Below, piece after piece: positions 19,533 through 28,347 of a stretch of DNA of 35,386 nt. The DNA comes from an uncultured Bacteroidota bacterium (GTDB lineage Bacteria > Bacteroidota > Bacteroidia > Flavobacteriales > Flavobacteriaceae): contig CACNGE010000011.1 in assembly GCA_902619855.1 (NCBI GenBank), forward strand, positions 7,501-42,886, written 5' to 3'. The notes below the pieces were generated by a model, which was not told the DNA's origin, did no database searches, and worked only from the letters and a program-made list of their open reading frames with translations. The stretch's first letter is position 1. Every line of letters begins with the position of its first letter. The translations under genes were made by a program, and so were the position numbers.

Positions 19533-19859
19533 ATGTCAATTAAAAATTCTAATGCTCCAGATACAACGATAACTTATAACCGAAATGAGTTAGATGAACC
19601 AACAGGAAACATCTACAAGACCGTTTCTATACTTGCAAAACGTTCGATTCAGATAAATGAAGAACTGCGTACAGAACTTTTTGAGAAGTTAGAAGAGTTT
19701 GCTACCCCTATTGAAACACTAGAAGAGATTTTTGAAAATAAAGAACAAATTGAAGTTTCTAGGTTTTATGAAAAGCTACCCAAACCCCACGCTGTAGCTG
19801 TTGAACAGTGGTTAGCAGAAAAAATATATTATCGTCATACTGACGAAACATCTAAGTAA
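19533..19859 (+). CDS. rpoZ: RNA polymerase omega subunit (Bacteroidota RpoZ-like)
   Basis: A 108-residue protein that I take as the Bacteroidota form of omega, which helps fold and assemble the beta-prime subunit. The core TGNIYKTVSILAKRSIQINE resembles the RPB6/omega helix that in other phyla reads like N-R-F-x-L-V-x-x-A-x-R-A-R-x-L. No other domain is apparent. The context fits: bamD lies 9 nt upstream and coaBC follows with zero spacing, while in many Gram-positive bacteria omega also lies next to coaBC. The gene symbol follows the function and not a strong sequence match to E. coli RpoZ. Confidence 0.85.
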   Translation: MSIKNSNAPDTTITYNRNELDEPTGNIYKTVSILAKRSIQINEELRTELFEKLEEFATPIETLEEIFENKEQIEVSRFYEKLPKPHAVAVEQWLAEKIYYRHTDETSK

Positions 19860-21068
19860 ATGTTTCCTGCCCTACATGCCAAAAAAGTACTCCTTGGCAT
19901 TTCTGGAAGCATAGCTGCCTACAAGACTCCTGTCCTCGTACGTGCGCTTATCAAAGCTGGCGCAGAAGTGCAAGTGGTCATGACCCCTGCCTCTAAGTCG
20001 TTTGTTGCACCACTATCATTATCGACAGTTTCAAACAAACCTGTTTATTCAGAGTTTGTTGAAAACGAAGATAACTTGTGGAACAACCATGTCGATCTTG
20101 GGCTTTGGGCAGATCTGATGCTGATTGCACCTGCCTCTGCCAACACCCTGTCTAAAATGTCACAAGCCACTTGTGACAACCTATTACTTGCAGTTTATCT
20201 CTCTGCCAAATGCCCTGTCTATTTTGCTCCTGCAATGGATTTGGATATGCACGAACATGCTGCTACACAAGATGCAATTCAACAACTGATGATGCGTGAC
20301 AACATACATATCCCTGCTCAAGAAGGGGAATTGGCCAGTGGTCTGCAAGGGATTGGACGTATGCAAGAGCCAGATCAGATTGTAGATTTTATCGAAAAAG
20401 ATTTAGCTGCCAAAATGCCTCTTATGGGTCAAAAGATATTGATTACTGCTGGTCCAACTCACGAACCTATCGATCCAGTTCGTTACATAGGTAATCACTC
20501 GTCAGGAAAAATGGGTTACGCAATTGCAAATGAAGCTGCTCTACAAGGCGCAGAAGTAGTGTTGGTCTCAGGCCCCACTGATGAAATCCCAACTCATCCA
20601 GCCATCAAACTTGTGAAAACCAATACTGCCGATGAAATGCTTGAAGCTTGTTTGCAAGATTTTAATGATTGTAATATACTTGTGATGGCTGCTGCAGTTG
20701 CTGATTACAAACCAAAGAACTTGAAAAAAAATAAAATAAAGAAGAGCGAGATAACTTCATCCATCCAACTGGTAAAAACAGTTGATATTCTTCAACAATT
20801 GGGAGAGAAAAAATCAAATCAGTTGCTCGTTGGGTTTTCACTTGAAACAGAAAACGAATTGGTCAATGCAAAAACAAAACTTCAGAAAAAAAATCTCGAT
20901 GCAATCGTGCTGAACTCCCTGTCAGATAAAGGAGCTGGCTTTCAACACAATACAAATAAAATCACTTTTATCCCTGCAGTAGGAAAACACAAAATCTATC
21001 CCTTAAAAAACAAATCTGAAGTTGCTGTCGATATACTAGACGAAATTAAAACAATGATCGATGCATAA
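19860..21068 (+). CDS. coaBC: Bifunctional CoaBC (phosphopantothenoylcysteine synthetase/decarboxylase)
   Basis: CoaBC (402 residues) joins cysteine to phosphopantothenate and decarboxylates the product in CoA synthesis. The flavin decarboxylase half (1-about 185) shows GSIAAYK (16-22), the active-site His77 in NNHVDLG and PAMDLDM (125-130). The segment GELASGLQGIGRM aligns with the usual LACGDxGxGRM, placing Ser160 where the catalytic Cys (E. coli Cys158) is expected. The synthetase half carries ITAGPTHEPIDPVRYIGNHS and VMAAAVADYKP. The start abuts the omega-subunit stop, and the end overlaps porD by 8 nt. The product is secure; the decarboxylase active site deserves checking. Confidence 0.95.
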   Translation: MFPALHAKKVLLGISGSIAAYKTPVLVRALIKAGAEVQVVMTPASKSFVAPLSLSTVSNKPVYSEFVENEDNLWNNHVDLGLWADLMLIAPASANTLSKMSQATCDNLLLAVYLSAKCPVYFAPAMDLDMHEHAATQDAIQQLMMRDNIHIPAQEGELASGLQGIGRMQEPDQIVDFIEKDLAAKMPLMGQKILITAGPTHEPIDPVRYIGNHSSGKMGYAIANEAALQGAEVVLVSGPTDEIPTHPAIKLVKTNTADEMLEACLQDFNDCNILVMAAAVADYKPKNLKKNKIKKSEITSSIQLVKTVDILQQLGEKKSNQLLVGFSLETENELVNAKTKLQKKNLDAIVLNSLSDKGAGFQHNTNKITFIPAVGKHKIYPLKNKSEVAVDILDEIKTMIDA

Positions 21069-21939
21069 ACTACTACTGTTTTTTATTGTTTCTAGTATTT
21101 CATATGCACAGGTAATCGACTGCAAAATTAACGTGAATGCAGACTTGGTCGACCAAACAAATAGTCAGATTTTTGAAACCCTTGAACAAGAGCTAAATGA
21201 ATTTGTCTCTTCGACTAAATGGGTTGATATTCGAGCAGAGGATTTCAATAAAATCAACTGTACAATGTTGATCACGATTCAGAATTATAACAACAATGAA
21301 TTTCAAGCCAATTTGCAAATTCAATCCTCACGCCCTGTTTTTGGATCAACCTACGAAACCCCTCTTTTTAATCGAAAGGACGATGATTTTAATTTTAATT
21401 ATCAGGAATTTGAATCTCTAAATTTCAACCCCAACAGTACCAATACATCAATTGTATCATTGATTAGTTACTATGTTTATGTGGCTCTTGGGATTGATGC
21501 TGATTCGTTTTCGCTAAATGGGGGAGATGCCTATTTTAATCAAGCACGAAAAATTGTTGATTTATCTCAATCCAATCGCTTCACAGGGTGGAAACAGTCT
21601 GAAAAAAGAACCAATAGATATTGGCTTATTGACCAGCTGAGCACGAATCCCTTTTCGCTTTTTCGACAAGCCATGTATGATTATCATCTCAATGGTTTGG
21701 ACGTGATGTCTTTTCAACCAGAAGCTGGTAAACAAGCCATTGCCATGAGTGTTTCGTACTTAAAGACCTTGTCTGATAGTCGCCCAAACAGCTTGGTTGC
21801 ACAATTGTTTTTTGATGCCAAAGCAGATGAAATTGTTCAGATTTTTAGTGGAGGCCCTTCATTCGACACCTCACAACTTGTGGATGACTTAAATCGGGTT
21901 GCGCCTTTTTTTACTACCAAATGGTCTCAAATTCAATAG
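21061..21939 (+). CDS. porD: DUF4835 family, type IX secretion protein PorD
   Basis: A 292-residue protein with a cleavable signal peptide (MHKLLLFFIVSSISYA, cleavage before Gln17), so it is periplasmic or membrane-associated. Blocks such as DYHLNGLDVM near residue 215 and NSLVAQLFFDAKADEI near 250 match DUF4835, a Bacteroidota family linked to T9SS function under the name PorD. Its biochemical role is unknown and no catalytic motif is visible. It overlaps coaBC by 8 bases and is read with it. The T9SS cargo at 2133-5534 would be a client of this system. Confidence 0.85.
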   Translation: MHKLLLFFIVSSISYAQVIDCKINVNADLVDQTNSQIFETLEQELNEFVSSTKWVDIRAEDFNKINCTMLITIQNYNNNEFQANLQIQSSRPVFGSTYETPLFNRKDDDFNFNYQEFESLNFNPNSTNTSIVSLISYYVYVALGIDADSFSLNGGDAYFNQARKIVDLSQSNRFTGWKQSEKRTNRYWLIDQLSTNPFSLFRQAMYDYHLNGLDVMSFQPEAGKQAIAMSVSYLKTLSDSRPNSLVAQLFFDAKADEIVQIFSGGPSFDTSQLVDDLNRVAPFFTTKWSQIQ

Positions 21940-21959
21940 TCGAATATCTCTGAAAAAGT

Positions 21960-21967
21960 TATATTTG
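21960..21967 (+). promoter_or_regulatory. -7 promoter box of recN
   Basis: TATATTTG is an exact TAnnTTTG match in the spacer between porD and recN, 23 nt before the TTG start codon at 21991. It would give a leader of about 15-20 bases. No clear -33 TTG is visible. Confidence 0.5.
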
Positions 21968-21990
21968 ATTGTCATTAATTTTTTGATTCG

Positions 21991-23643
21991 TTGTTACAGT
22001 CCATTTCCATAGTCAATTTTGCTCTCATAGACGACATCCAATCTGATTTTGGCCCTCAACTTAATGTTGTGACAGGCGAAACAGGCTCTGGAAAGTCGAT
22101 TGTGATGGATGCCCTATCTCTTGTTTTGGGTGCTAGAGCAGACTTGTCAGTTGTTCGAGATGCTTCCAAAAAGTGCATCGTAGAAGTTGTATTTGATTTA
22201 TCAAAGTCTTCATTACATTCAGTTTTTGATGAGTTGGAAGTTGATTTTGAAGTTGAAACAATTTTGAGGAGAGTTATTTTGCCTTCTGGAAAATCACGCT
22301 CATTTATCAACGACACCCCAGTTCAGCTTGACAAATTGAGACTTCTTGGATCAGAACTTGTGGACTTGCATTCTCAACATCAAACTTCGCAATTGGCAAA
22401 TTCGGCATTTCATTTTGACTTGTTGGATACATTTTCTGGCGCAATGGATTTGAGGTCTGAATTTCAAGACGCTTTATCGACTGCAAAACAAATTGAAAAG
22501 AAATATCAAGAACTTCTCGAAGTCCAACGAGCTGCTAAGGAGTCTTTTGACTATAACTCCTTTCTTTTGGAAGAATTAAAAGAGTTAGAACTACAAAATG
22601 ATATGCAATCTTCGCTGGAAAATGAACGAAATTTGCTTCAGCACGCGCATGCTATTAAAGAAAATATTCATCAGATTTTGGCAATTGCGACGAAAGAAAA
22701 TCTTGGATTGACTGATCAGTTAAGCCAATGTAAAATGGGCTTGCAAAAGCTTGAGTCATTTAGTGAAAAGTTTCAAGAATTGTCGCAACGATTGGGAAGT
22801 ATGTGGATTGAATTGTCTGATATTCAAGCGACTTTATCGACAATATACGACGACTTGGCTGTTGATCCTGTACGTCTTGAAGTTGTGAATCAAACACTGA
22901 GTAAGATTTATTCGCTCCAACAAAAACACCAAGTTATTGATGTTGAGGGATTGATGAAAAAAGAACAGCAATTATCAGCACTTTGCCAAGTGGTTACAGA
23001 AGGGGGTGATAAGATTAAAATCGAAAAGCTGCGTCTTCAAGAGGCAGAGAATAAGGCTTGGGATTTATCAAAAAAATTGGCTATTCTTCGAAGAAATCAT
23101 GTAAAACAACTAGCAGATGAGCTCGCGACACGTCTCAAAAAATTAGGGATGGAACATGCTGGCTTTGATTTTCAATTAGATACAGAGTCAACCCTAAGCT
23201 CTGTAGGATCTGACACCCTCACAGTTTTATTTTCGGCCAACAAAGGCATAGACTTTTCAGATATACGTAAGATTGCCTCAGGTGGTGAACGTTCGCGAAT
23301 TATGCTTGTTATCAAGTCGATCCTTGCAAAAAATGACCACTGTCCAACAATGATTTTGGATGAAATCGACACAGGTGTCTCAGGTGAAATGGCAAAAGCA
23401 ATGGGCGATTTTATGCGTGAGATCAGTCAAAATACACAGTTGATATCTATTACTCACCTGCCACAAATTGCTGCAATGGGTACTTCGCACATCAAAGTAT
23501 ATAAAACCACAGATGATGAAACCACTCGCACACGTGTGAAAACATTGGTAGGCGAGGATCGAGTGATAGAAATTGCGCAAATGATCGATGGAAATCAAAT
23601 TACGCAAACTGCACGCACCTACGCTGAAAAATTATTGAATTAG
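21991..23643 (+). CDS. recN: DNA repair protein RecN
   Basis: RecN (550 residues) is an SMC-like ATPase acting early in double-strand-break repair. Walker A GETGSGKS (29-36), the RecN N-terminal pattern SIVNFALIDDI and the C-terminal Walker B MILDEIDTGVSGEMA with the ABC signature ASGGERSR flank a central coiled coil (about 150-360). The start is TTG at 21991; it gives MLQSISIVNFALI, the standard RecN N-terminus, and the next ATG would remove the nucleotide-binding motif. A -7 box precedes it. The full length and all ATPase motifs suggest an active protein. Confidence 0.96.
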   Translation: MLQSISIVNFALIDDIQSDFGPQLNVVTGETGSGKSIVMDALSLVLGARADLSVVRDASKKCIVEVVFDLSKSSLHSVFDELEVDFEVETILRRVILPSGKSRSFINDTPVQLDKLRLLGSELVDLHSQHQTSQLANSAFHFDLLDTFSGAMDLRSEFQDALSTAKQIEKKYQELLEVQRAAKESFDYNSFLLEELKELELQNDMQSSLENERNLLQHAHAIKENIHQILAIATKENLGLTDQLSQCKMGLQKLESFSEKFQELSQRLGSMWIELSDIQATLSTIYDDLAVDPVRLEVVNQTLSKIYSLQQKHQVIDVEGLMKKEQQLSALCQVVTEGGDKIKIEKLRLQEAENKAWDLSKKLAILRRNHVKQLADELATRLKKLGMEHAGFDFQLDTESTLSSVGSDTLTVLFSANKGIDFSDIRKIASGGERSRIMLVIKSILAKNDHCPTMILDEIDTGVSGEMAKAMGDFMREISQNTQLISITHLPQIAAMGTSHIKVYKTTDDETTRTRVKTLVGEDRVIEIAQMIDGNQITQTARTYAEKLLN

Positions 23644-23646
23644 TAC

Positions 23647-23654
23647 TATCTTTA
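23647..23654 (+). promoter_or_regulatory. Candidate -7 box of fabI
   Basis: TATCTTTA matches TAnnTTTG except for the final base and lies 13 nt before the fabI ATG. It occupies the only spacer between recN and fabI. No suitably spaced TTG is present, so confidence is low. Confidence 0.35.
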
Positions 23655-23667
23655 TCAAAATTTTTTT

Positions 23668-24486
23668 ATGCCTTACAACTTACTAAAAGGAAAGAAAGGA
23701 ATCGTATTCGGCGCATTAGATGAAAACTCAATTGCTTGGCAAACTGCTGCTCGCGTTCATCAGGAAGGTGGTCAATTTGTTTTAACAAATGCACCTGTTG
23801 CCTTGCGCATGGGCGCAATTAATGACCTTGCAGAGGAAACAAATTCTCAAGTGATTCCAGCAGATGCAACCAGTATTGAAGATTTGGAGAACCTAATTGA
23901 CCAGTCGATGGAGATCTTAGGTGGGAAGATCGACTTTGTTTTACACTCAATTGGTATGTCAGTCAATGTGCGAAAAGGAAAGTCATATACAGACCAAAAC
24001 CACAGCTGGACAGCGAAGGGTTGGGATGTTTCAGCTGGTTCGTTTCACAAGCTCATGCAAGTATTATATAAGAAAGATGCAATGAACGTATGGGGTAGTA
24101 TTGTAGCGTTGAGCTATATGGCTGCCCAACGAGTCTTTCCCGATTACAATGATATGGCTGATAACAAGGCTTACCTAGAATCTGTTGCGAGAAGTTTTGG
24201 GTACTTCTTTGGCAGAGATAAGAAGGTGAGGGTCAATACCATATCACAATCGCCAACTCCTACCACTGCTGGTAAAGGTGTCAAAGGCTTTGATGGTTTT
24301 ATCTCTTATGCTGAAAAAATGTCCCCTTTAGGAAACGCAACAGCACTCGATTGTGCAAACTACACAATCACTTTGTTTTCCGATTTGACTAAAAGGGTCA
24401 CGATGCAAAACCTCTATAATGATGGTGGTTTTTCAAATATGGGCGTGAGTGATGCTGTTATGGGCATGATTGACAATCAAAAGTAA
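23668..24486 (+). CDS. fabI: Enoyl-ACP reductase FabI
   Basis: FabI (272 residues) reduces trans-2-enoyl-ACP with NAD(P)H in the last step of each fatty-acid elongation cycle. It is an SDR of the divergent FabI type: the cofactor loop FGALDENSIAWQTAA (14-28) replaces the classical TGxxxGIG, and Tyr150, Tyr160 and Lys167 (LSYMAAQRVFPDY, DNKAYLES) keep the FabI Tyr-x6-Lys spacing. TISQSPTPTTAGKG corresponds to the substrate-binding region. It is the only enoyl reductase in the window. The YbbR-like gene starts 16 nt downstream. Confidence 0.94.
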   Translation: MPYNLLKGKKGIVFGALDENSIAWQTAARVHQEGGQFVLTNAPVALRMGAINDLAEETNSQVIPADATSIEDLENLIDQSMEILGGKIDFVLHSIGMSVNVRKGKSYTDQNHSWTAKGWDVSAGSFHKLMQVLYKKDAMNVWGSIVALSYMAAQRVFPDYNDMADNKAYLESVARSFGYFFGRDKKVRVNTISQSPTPTTAGKGVKGFDGFISYAEKMSPLGNATALDCANYTITLFSDLTKRVTMQNLYNDGGFSNMGVSDAVMGMIDNQK

Positions 24487-24502
24487 AATAAATCGATCAT
24501 TT

Positions 24503-25453
24503 ATGGCTTTATTAAGCGGTCTTGCCAAACAGATTGGATCGCTCAAGCAATTGCGTTTAATTACCATATTTTTTCTGTTTTCATTTCTTGTCTGGCTGTC
24601 TTCGAAAATGTCGGAAACACATACTGCTAGAGTTAAAATGCAGTTTGATTTTAGCGACGAAACTTTTGAAATCTATCGTACAAATAATGAAGTACAATCG
24701 ACTGATTTTATTGTTTCAGGAACAGGTTTTCGTTTGCTTTCCGCTCGATTGATTACACCAACTGTTTTTCTGTCAATGTCGGATGCTCAAATGGATGGAG
24801 ATGGGATTTATTTCACCCAACAAGATTTAATTTCTTCTGTAGAATCGCACTTTCGAAATGTATTTCGAGTCAATCAGCTATCACTCAAAAGACTCGATGC
24901 CCCATTCATTCAATCTGCATCAAAAAGGGTACCTGTGCGACTCAATCAGGACTTGATGCCAGCGGATGGTTATGCGTGGTCAAGTGAACGACAAATTGTG
25001 CCAGACTCTCTAACAGTCTTTGGATTGCCTTCACAAGTTGATACTCTGATGTATGCACTTTTAGATAGTCCTAAGAACAAGATATTCAACACTTCTTTCG
25101 ACCAAAAATTGGCAGTAACAACTGATCTACAATCAAATTTTAAATGGAGTCAGAAAAAGGTCCATGTTTCGCAAAACATCTCTCGCTATACACAAGTTGA
25201 ACTTCGCCTACCTGTCGAAGTCATCGACTCTGATGAAAAAGTTGATGTGAGTTTAATTCCAGCATTTGTTTTGGTCAACCTTCGTGTTCCCATTGAAAGA
25301 GTTCGTCAGATCGATCCATCACAGTTTGTACTAGGATGCCGATTGCCATCTGATACGACTGCAGAATATTTAGAAGTTAATTTTGAAAAAATACCTGAGG
25401 ATATCATGGTTAAAGATATCACACCAAAACAAGTACGTTATTTTTTAGATTGA
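24503..25453 (+). CDS. YbbR-like domain membrane protein
   Basis: A 316-residue protein with one N-terminal membrane helix (LITIFFLFSFLVWLSS) followed by a long extracytoplasmic part made of beta-rich YbbR-like repeats, with blocks such as PVRLNQDLMPADGYAWSSE and VEVIDSDEKVDVSL. YbbR proteins in Firmicutes (CdaR) modulate a membrane diadenylate cyclase; no cyclase gene is in this window, so that role is not claimed. The frame is open upstream to a TTG at 24470 inside fabI; I prefer the ATG at 24503, just ahead of the membrane segment. The stop overlaps the coaE ATG as TGATG. Confidence 0.8.
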   Translation: MALLSGLAKQIGSLKQLRLITIFFLFSFLVWLSSKMSETHTARVKMQFDFSDETFEIYRTNNEVQSTDFIVSGTGFRLLSARLITPTVFLSMSDAQMDGDGIYFTQQDLISSVESHFRNVFRVNQLSLKRLDAPFIQSASKRVPVRLNQDLMPADGYAWSSERQIVPDSLTVFGLPSQVDTLMYALLDSPKNKIFNTSFDQKLAVTTDLQSNFKWSQKKVHVSQNISRYTQVELRLPVEVIDSDEKVDVSLIPAFVLVNLRVPIERVRQIDPSQFVLGCRLPSDTTAEYLEVNFEKIPEDIMVKDITPKQVRYFLD

Positions 25454-26046
25454 TGGTACAGATCGCAATTACAGGAAATATAGGATGTGGTAAAACCACA
25501 ATTTGTCAGTTGATGGAGAATGAAGGTGTACCTGTTTACTACTCTGATTTTCGTGCCAAACAGTTGATGAATCAAAATGAATCGTTGATTGACTCAATAA
25601 AAGATCGTTTTGGTGAAGAATCCTATCAAGATGGTTTGCTCAATCGGAAATGGATTTCAAGTATCGTCTTTGACGATGCAACTGCTCTAAACGATTTAAA
25701 TAATTTGGTCCATCCTGTTGTTCAAAAAGACTATTTGAATTGGGTGTGTCAACAAACAAAGGATATCATTGCTTACGAATCTGCTATACTGATTGAGCAT
25801 GGGAATCAAGGGAATTTTGATGTTGTGATTTTGGTTCAATGTCCAGAAAAAATTCGATTTGAACGCATCCAAAAACGTGATGGCTTGAACTTGGATCAAG
25901 TACAAGCACGCTCACATTTTCAGTGGCCAGAGGAAGAAAAAATCAAATATGCTGACTATTTGATTGAAAACACTGCGCTTGAACAAGCAAAGCAACAACT
26001 CAGTTCTGTTTTAGTATCTATTCGTAAACAATTGCAGAAAGATTAA
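25453..26046 (+). CDS. coaE: Dephospho-CoA kinase CoaE
   Basis: CoaE (197 residues) phosphorylates the 3'-OH of dephospho-CoA, the last step in CoA synthesis. The P-loop GNIGCGKT (8-15) and the following YYSDFRAKQLM region (substrate Asp) are typical, as is the lid segment RIQKRDGLNLDQVQAR. The ATG at 25453 overlaps the YbbR-like stop by one base (TGATG), so translation is coupled; a TTG one codon earlier is possible. CoaBC at 19860 acts earlier in the same pathway. Confidence 0.95.
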   Translation: MVQIAITGNIGCGKTTICQLMENEGVPVYYSDFRAKQLMNQNESLIDSIKDRFGEESYQDGLLNRKWISSIVFDDATALNDLNNLVHPVVQKDYLNWVCQQTKDIIAYESAILIEHGNQGNFDVVILVQCPEKIRFERIQKRDGLNLDQVQARSHFQWPEEEKIKYADYLIENTALEQAKQQLSSVLVSIRKQLQKD

Positions 26047-26047
26047 T

Positions 26048-26055
26048 TATTTTTG
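26048..26055 (+). promoter_or_regulatory. -7 promoter box of the two-component system
   Basis: TATTTTTG is an exact TAnnTTTG match. Three bases separate it from the ATG at 26059. If it is used, the kinase mRNA starts at the start codon. It also argues against the TTG at 26053 as a start, because that codon is part of the box. Confidence 0.5.
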
Positions 26056-26058
26056 AAT

Positions 26059-27633
26059 ATGAATCGTGGGTTCTTTCCAATATTGATTTTTTTGATGACA
26101 CTCTCCCTGATAGGGATTATTCTCATCCAACGATCATGGATCAATAAAAATGAAACCAATTTTGAGCGACAGTTTGTGTTGAGTGTCAGTGCTGCAATTT
26201 CTGAGGTTTCTTCTCAAATAAAGGAGCGAGAACTACTTGATTATTTATCTGCTTATCAAAAAATGATCGATAGTATTGGAACACCGAGATACTCTGAATT
26301 GACAGAGGTTTTTGAGTATATCGATCGTAGTCCAGATGCTGATGTTTCATACTTTATTCAACAAGGAATCATTGAAGATGATTACAACATTTCTTTGCAA
26401 ACTTTCGACTCGTTGAGCAATGATTCTGCGCCCATTTTAGATTATCGAAGAATTAAATCACTAACCATAATTGATGAAAGTTTTGAGCGAGAAAAAGAGA
26501 ATATGAGCTCAACCGAGCGATTGCAACGAATCGCGAGAATGTCATCAATGGACAAAGCTCGTTATGAAACAATTTTTATGGATTTTGCTGATACAAAGCC
26601 AATTCAAATGAGGGTCAACAACTTAGAACTCGAATTGCTCTTGCATCAGGAATTTCTTTTAAGAGAAATCAGAATTCCATTTGAATTTCGTGTTTTTGAA
26701 GGAAATCAAGCGACTATTGTTGGATCTGAAAACTATTTATCTACACTCAACGAAAGACAATTTAAAACCCCATTATTCATTCGCGATGATGAATCACATC
26801 GCTATGAGCTTCGGATTTCATTTCCAAATCTAGATCGTTTCATTGAGGAGTCTGTTTACAACACGCTATTGCTCTCTTTGTTGTTTACGCTGATTATTTT
26901 GGGTGTTTTTGCAGCATCTCTATTTCAGATTTTAAAACAAAAAAAGATATCAGAAATCAAGTCAGATTTTATCAATAATATGACGCATGAGTTTAAGACA
27001 CCCATTGCAACGATTCATTTGGCACTTGATGCATTGAATAACAATGGGGTTTTAAAAGATTCTAAAAAGTTTACTGGGTATTTAGAGATGATCAGAGACG
27101 AGAATAAGCGTTTGCATACCCACGTCGAAAATGTATTGCAAATTTCACAGCTTGAAAAGCGAGAATTGGATTTGGAAAAACAAAACATCGATCCTCATCT
27201 GACCATCCAAAGTGCCCTTGATCATGTTCGTCTTATTATTCAAAATCGTGGTGGACAGTTGATACAGCAATTCTCAAAAGACCCTGTGCAATCGTTCATT
27301 TCCTCAGTCCACATGACAAATGTTTGGGTAAATCTACTTGATAATGCGATTAAGTATTCAAACAAAGAGCTCGTTGTTGAGATTGAAACAATCGTAGGCG
27401 AAAAAGGATTTACTGTCAAAATTAAAGACAGAGGAATCGGAATGACAGCTGCAGTACGAAAACGAATATTTGACAAGTTTTATCGAGAATCTTCTGGTAA
27501 TATTCACAATGTAAAAGGTCATGGATTAGGACTGGCCTATGTCAAACAAATAATAAAAATGCACTCTGGCACGATTTCTGTTTCTAGTGCACCAAACCAA
27601 GGAAGCACATTCACTGTATTTTTGCCCTTTTAA
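26059..27633 (+). CDS. Membrane sensor histidine kinase (RprX-like)
   Basis: A 524-residue sensor kinase. Two membrane helices (about 6-23 and 268-290) enclose a periplasmic sensor region of about 245 residues with no recognisable named domain. The cytoplasmic part carries the H-box MTHEFKTPIATI with phospho-acceptor His310, the N-box NLLDNAIKYS, G1 DRGIGM, an F-box-like FDKFYRE and G2 GHGLGLAYV, so it should be active. No clear HAMP domain is seen. The response regulator begins 12 nt downstream. Position after coaE and similarity of the partner suggest the Bacteroidota RprX/RprY pair; this is an inference. I use the ATG at 26059, not the TTG six bases earlier. Confidence 0.92.
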   Translation: MNRGFFPILIFLMTLSLIGIILIQRSWINKNETNFERQFVLSVSAAISEVSSQIKERELLDYLSAYQKMIDSIGTPRYSELTEVFEYIDRSPDADVSYFIQQGIIEDDYNISLQTFDSLSNDSAPILDYRRIKSLTIIDESFEREKENMSSTERLQRIARMSSMDKARYETIFMDFADTKPIQMRVNNLELELLLHQEFLLREIRIPFEFRVFEGNQATIVGSENYLSTLNERQFKTPLFIRDDESHRYELRISFPNLDRFIEESVYNTLLLSLLFTLIILGVFAASLFQILKQKKISEIKSDFINNMTHEFKTPIATIHLALDALNNNGVLKDSKKFTGYLEMIRDENKRLHTHVENVLQISQLEKRELDLEKQNIDPHLTIQSALDHVRLIIQNRGGQLIQQFSKDPVQSFISSVHMTNVWVNLLDNAIKYSNKELVVEIETIVGEKGFTVKIKDRGIGMTAAVRKRIFDKFYRESSGNIHNVKGHGLGLAYVKQIIKMHSGTISVSSAPNQGSTFTVFLPF

Positions 27634-27645
27634 AATTAGTCTAAA

Positions 27646-28347
27646 ATGAACGCAAGAAATAAACACGTATTGTTAGTTGAAGACGATTTAAACTTTGGTA
27701 CAGTGTTGAGAGATTATTTGCGGTTAAATGGATATAAAGTTGTACTTGCCCGCAACGGTTTGGAGGGCTATGAAAAGTTTAAAAAGAGTGAGTTTGATAT
27801 TTGTGTATTAGATGTTATGATGCCCTATAAAGATGGTTTTACACTTGCCAAAGAAATTCGCTCAAAAAACAAGTCCATTCCAATCGTTTTTCTGACTGCC
27901 AAATCGATGAAAGACGATGTGTTGAAAGGCTATAAGATTGGAGCAGATGACTATTTGACAAAGCCCTTTGACTCTGATATTCTGATGAAAAAGTTGGATG
28001 TGTTGATTCAGCGCAATAAACAAAATAGAGATAAATCAAAGCCAAAATCTAGGGTTGTCATTGGTGAATTTATTTTCAATCCTCGCTTGCGAACTTTGAC
28101 TTATAAAAATGATGAAGCCAGAAGCCTTTCGCCAAAAGAAAATCAGCTGTTGTTAATGCTAGTTGAAACCCAAGATGATTTACTTTCTAGAAATAAAGCA
28201 CTGAGCGAAATTTGGAACGACGACAATTATTTCACCTCCAGAAGTATGGATGTGTATATTGCAAAGTTGCGCAAGTATCTACGAAGCGATTCCAACATCG
28301 AGATTGCAAACATTCATGGTGAGGGTTTTCGTTTGATTACTTCTTAA
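27646..28347 (+). CDS. OmpR-family response regulator (RprY-like)
   Basis: A 233-residue response regulator. The receiver domain (about 5-120) has the acidic pair Asp13/Asp14 (VEDD), phospho-acceptor Asp56 (VLDVMMP), Thr85 and Lys107 (LTKPF). The C-terminal winged-helix DNA-binding domain (about 135-232) has SLSPKENQLLLMLV and SRSMDVYIAKLRKYL, as in OmpR/PhoB proteins. It resembles RprY of Bacteroides, a stress-related regulator, but target genes cannot be inferred. Cotranscription with the kinase is likely. Its TAA stop shares the palindrome TTAA with the xerD stop on the other strand. Confidence 0.94.
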   Translation: MNARNKHVLLVEDDLNFGTVLRDYLRLNGYKVVLARNGLEGYEKFKKSEFDICVLDVMMPYKDGFTLAKEIRSKNKSIPIVFLTAKSMKDDVLKGYKIGADDYLTKPFDSDILMKKLDVLIQRNKQNRDKSKPKSRVVIGEFIFNPRLRTLTYKNDEARSLSPKENQLLLMLVETQDDLLSRNKALSEIWNDDNYFTSRSMDVYIAKLRKYLRSDSNIEIANIHGEGFRLITS

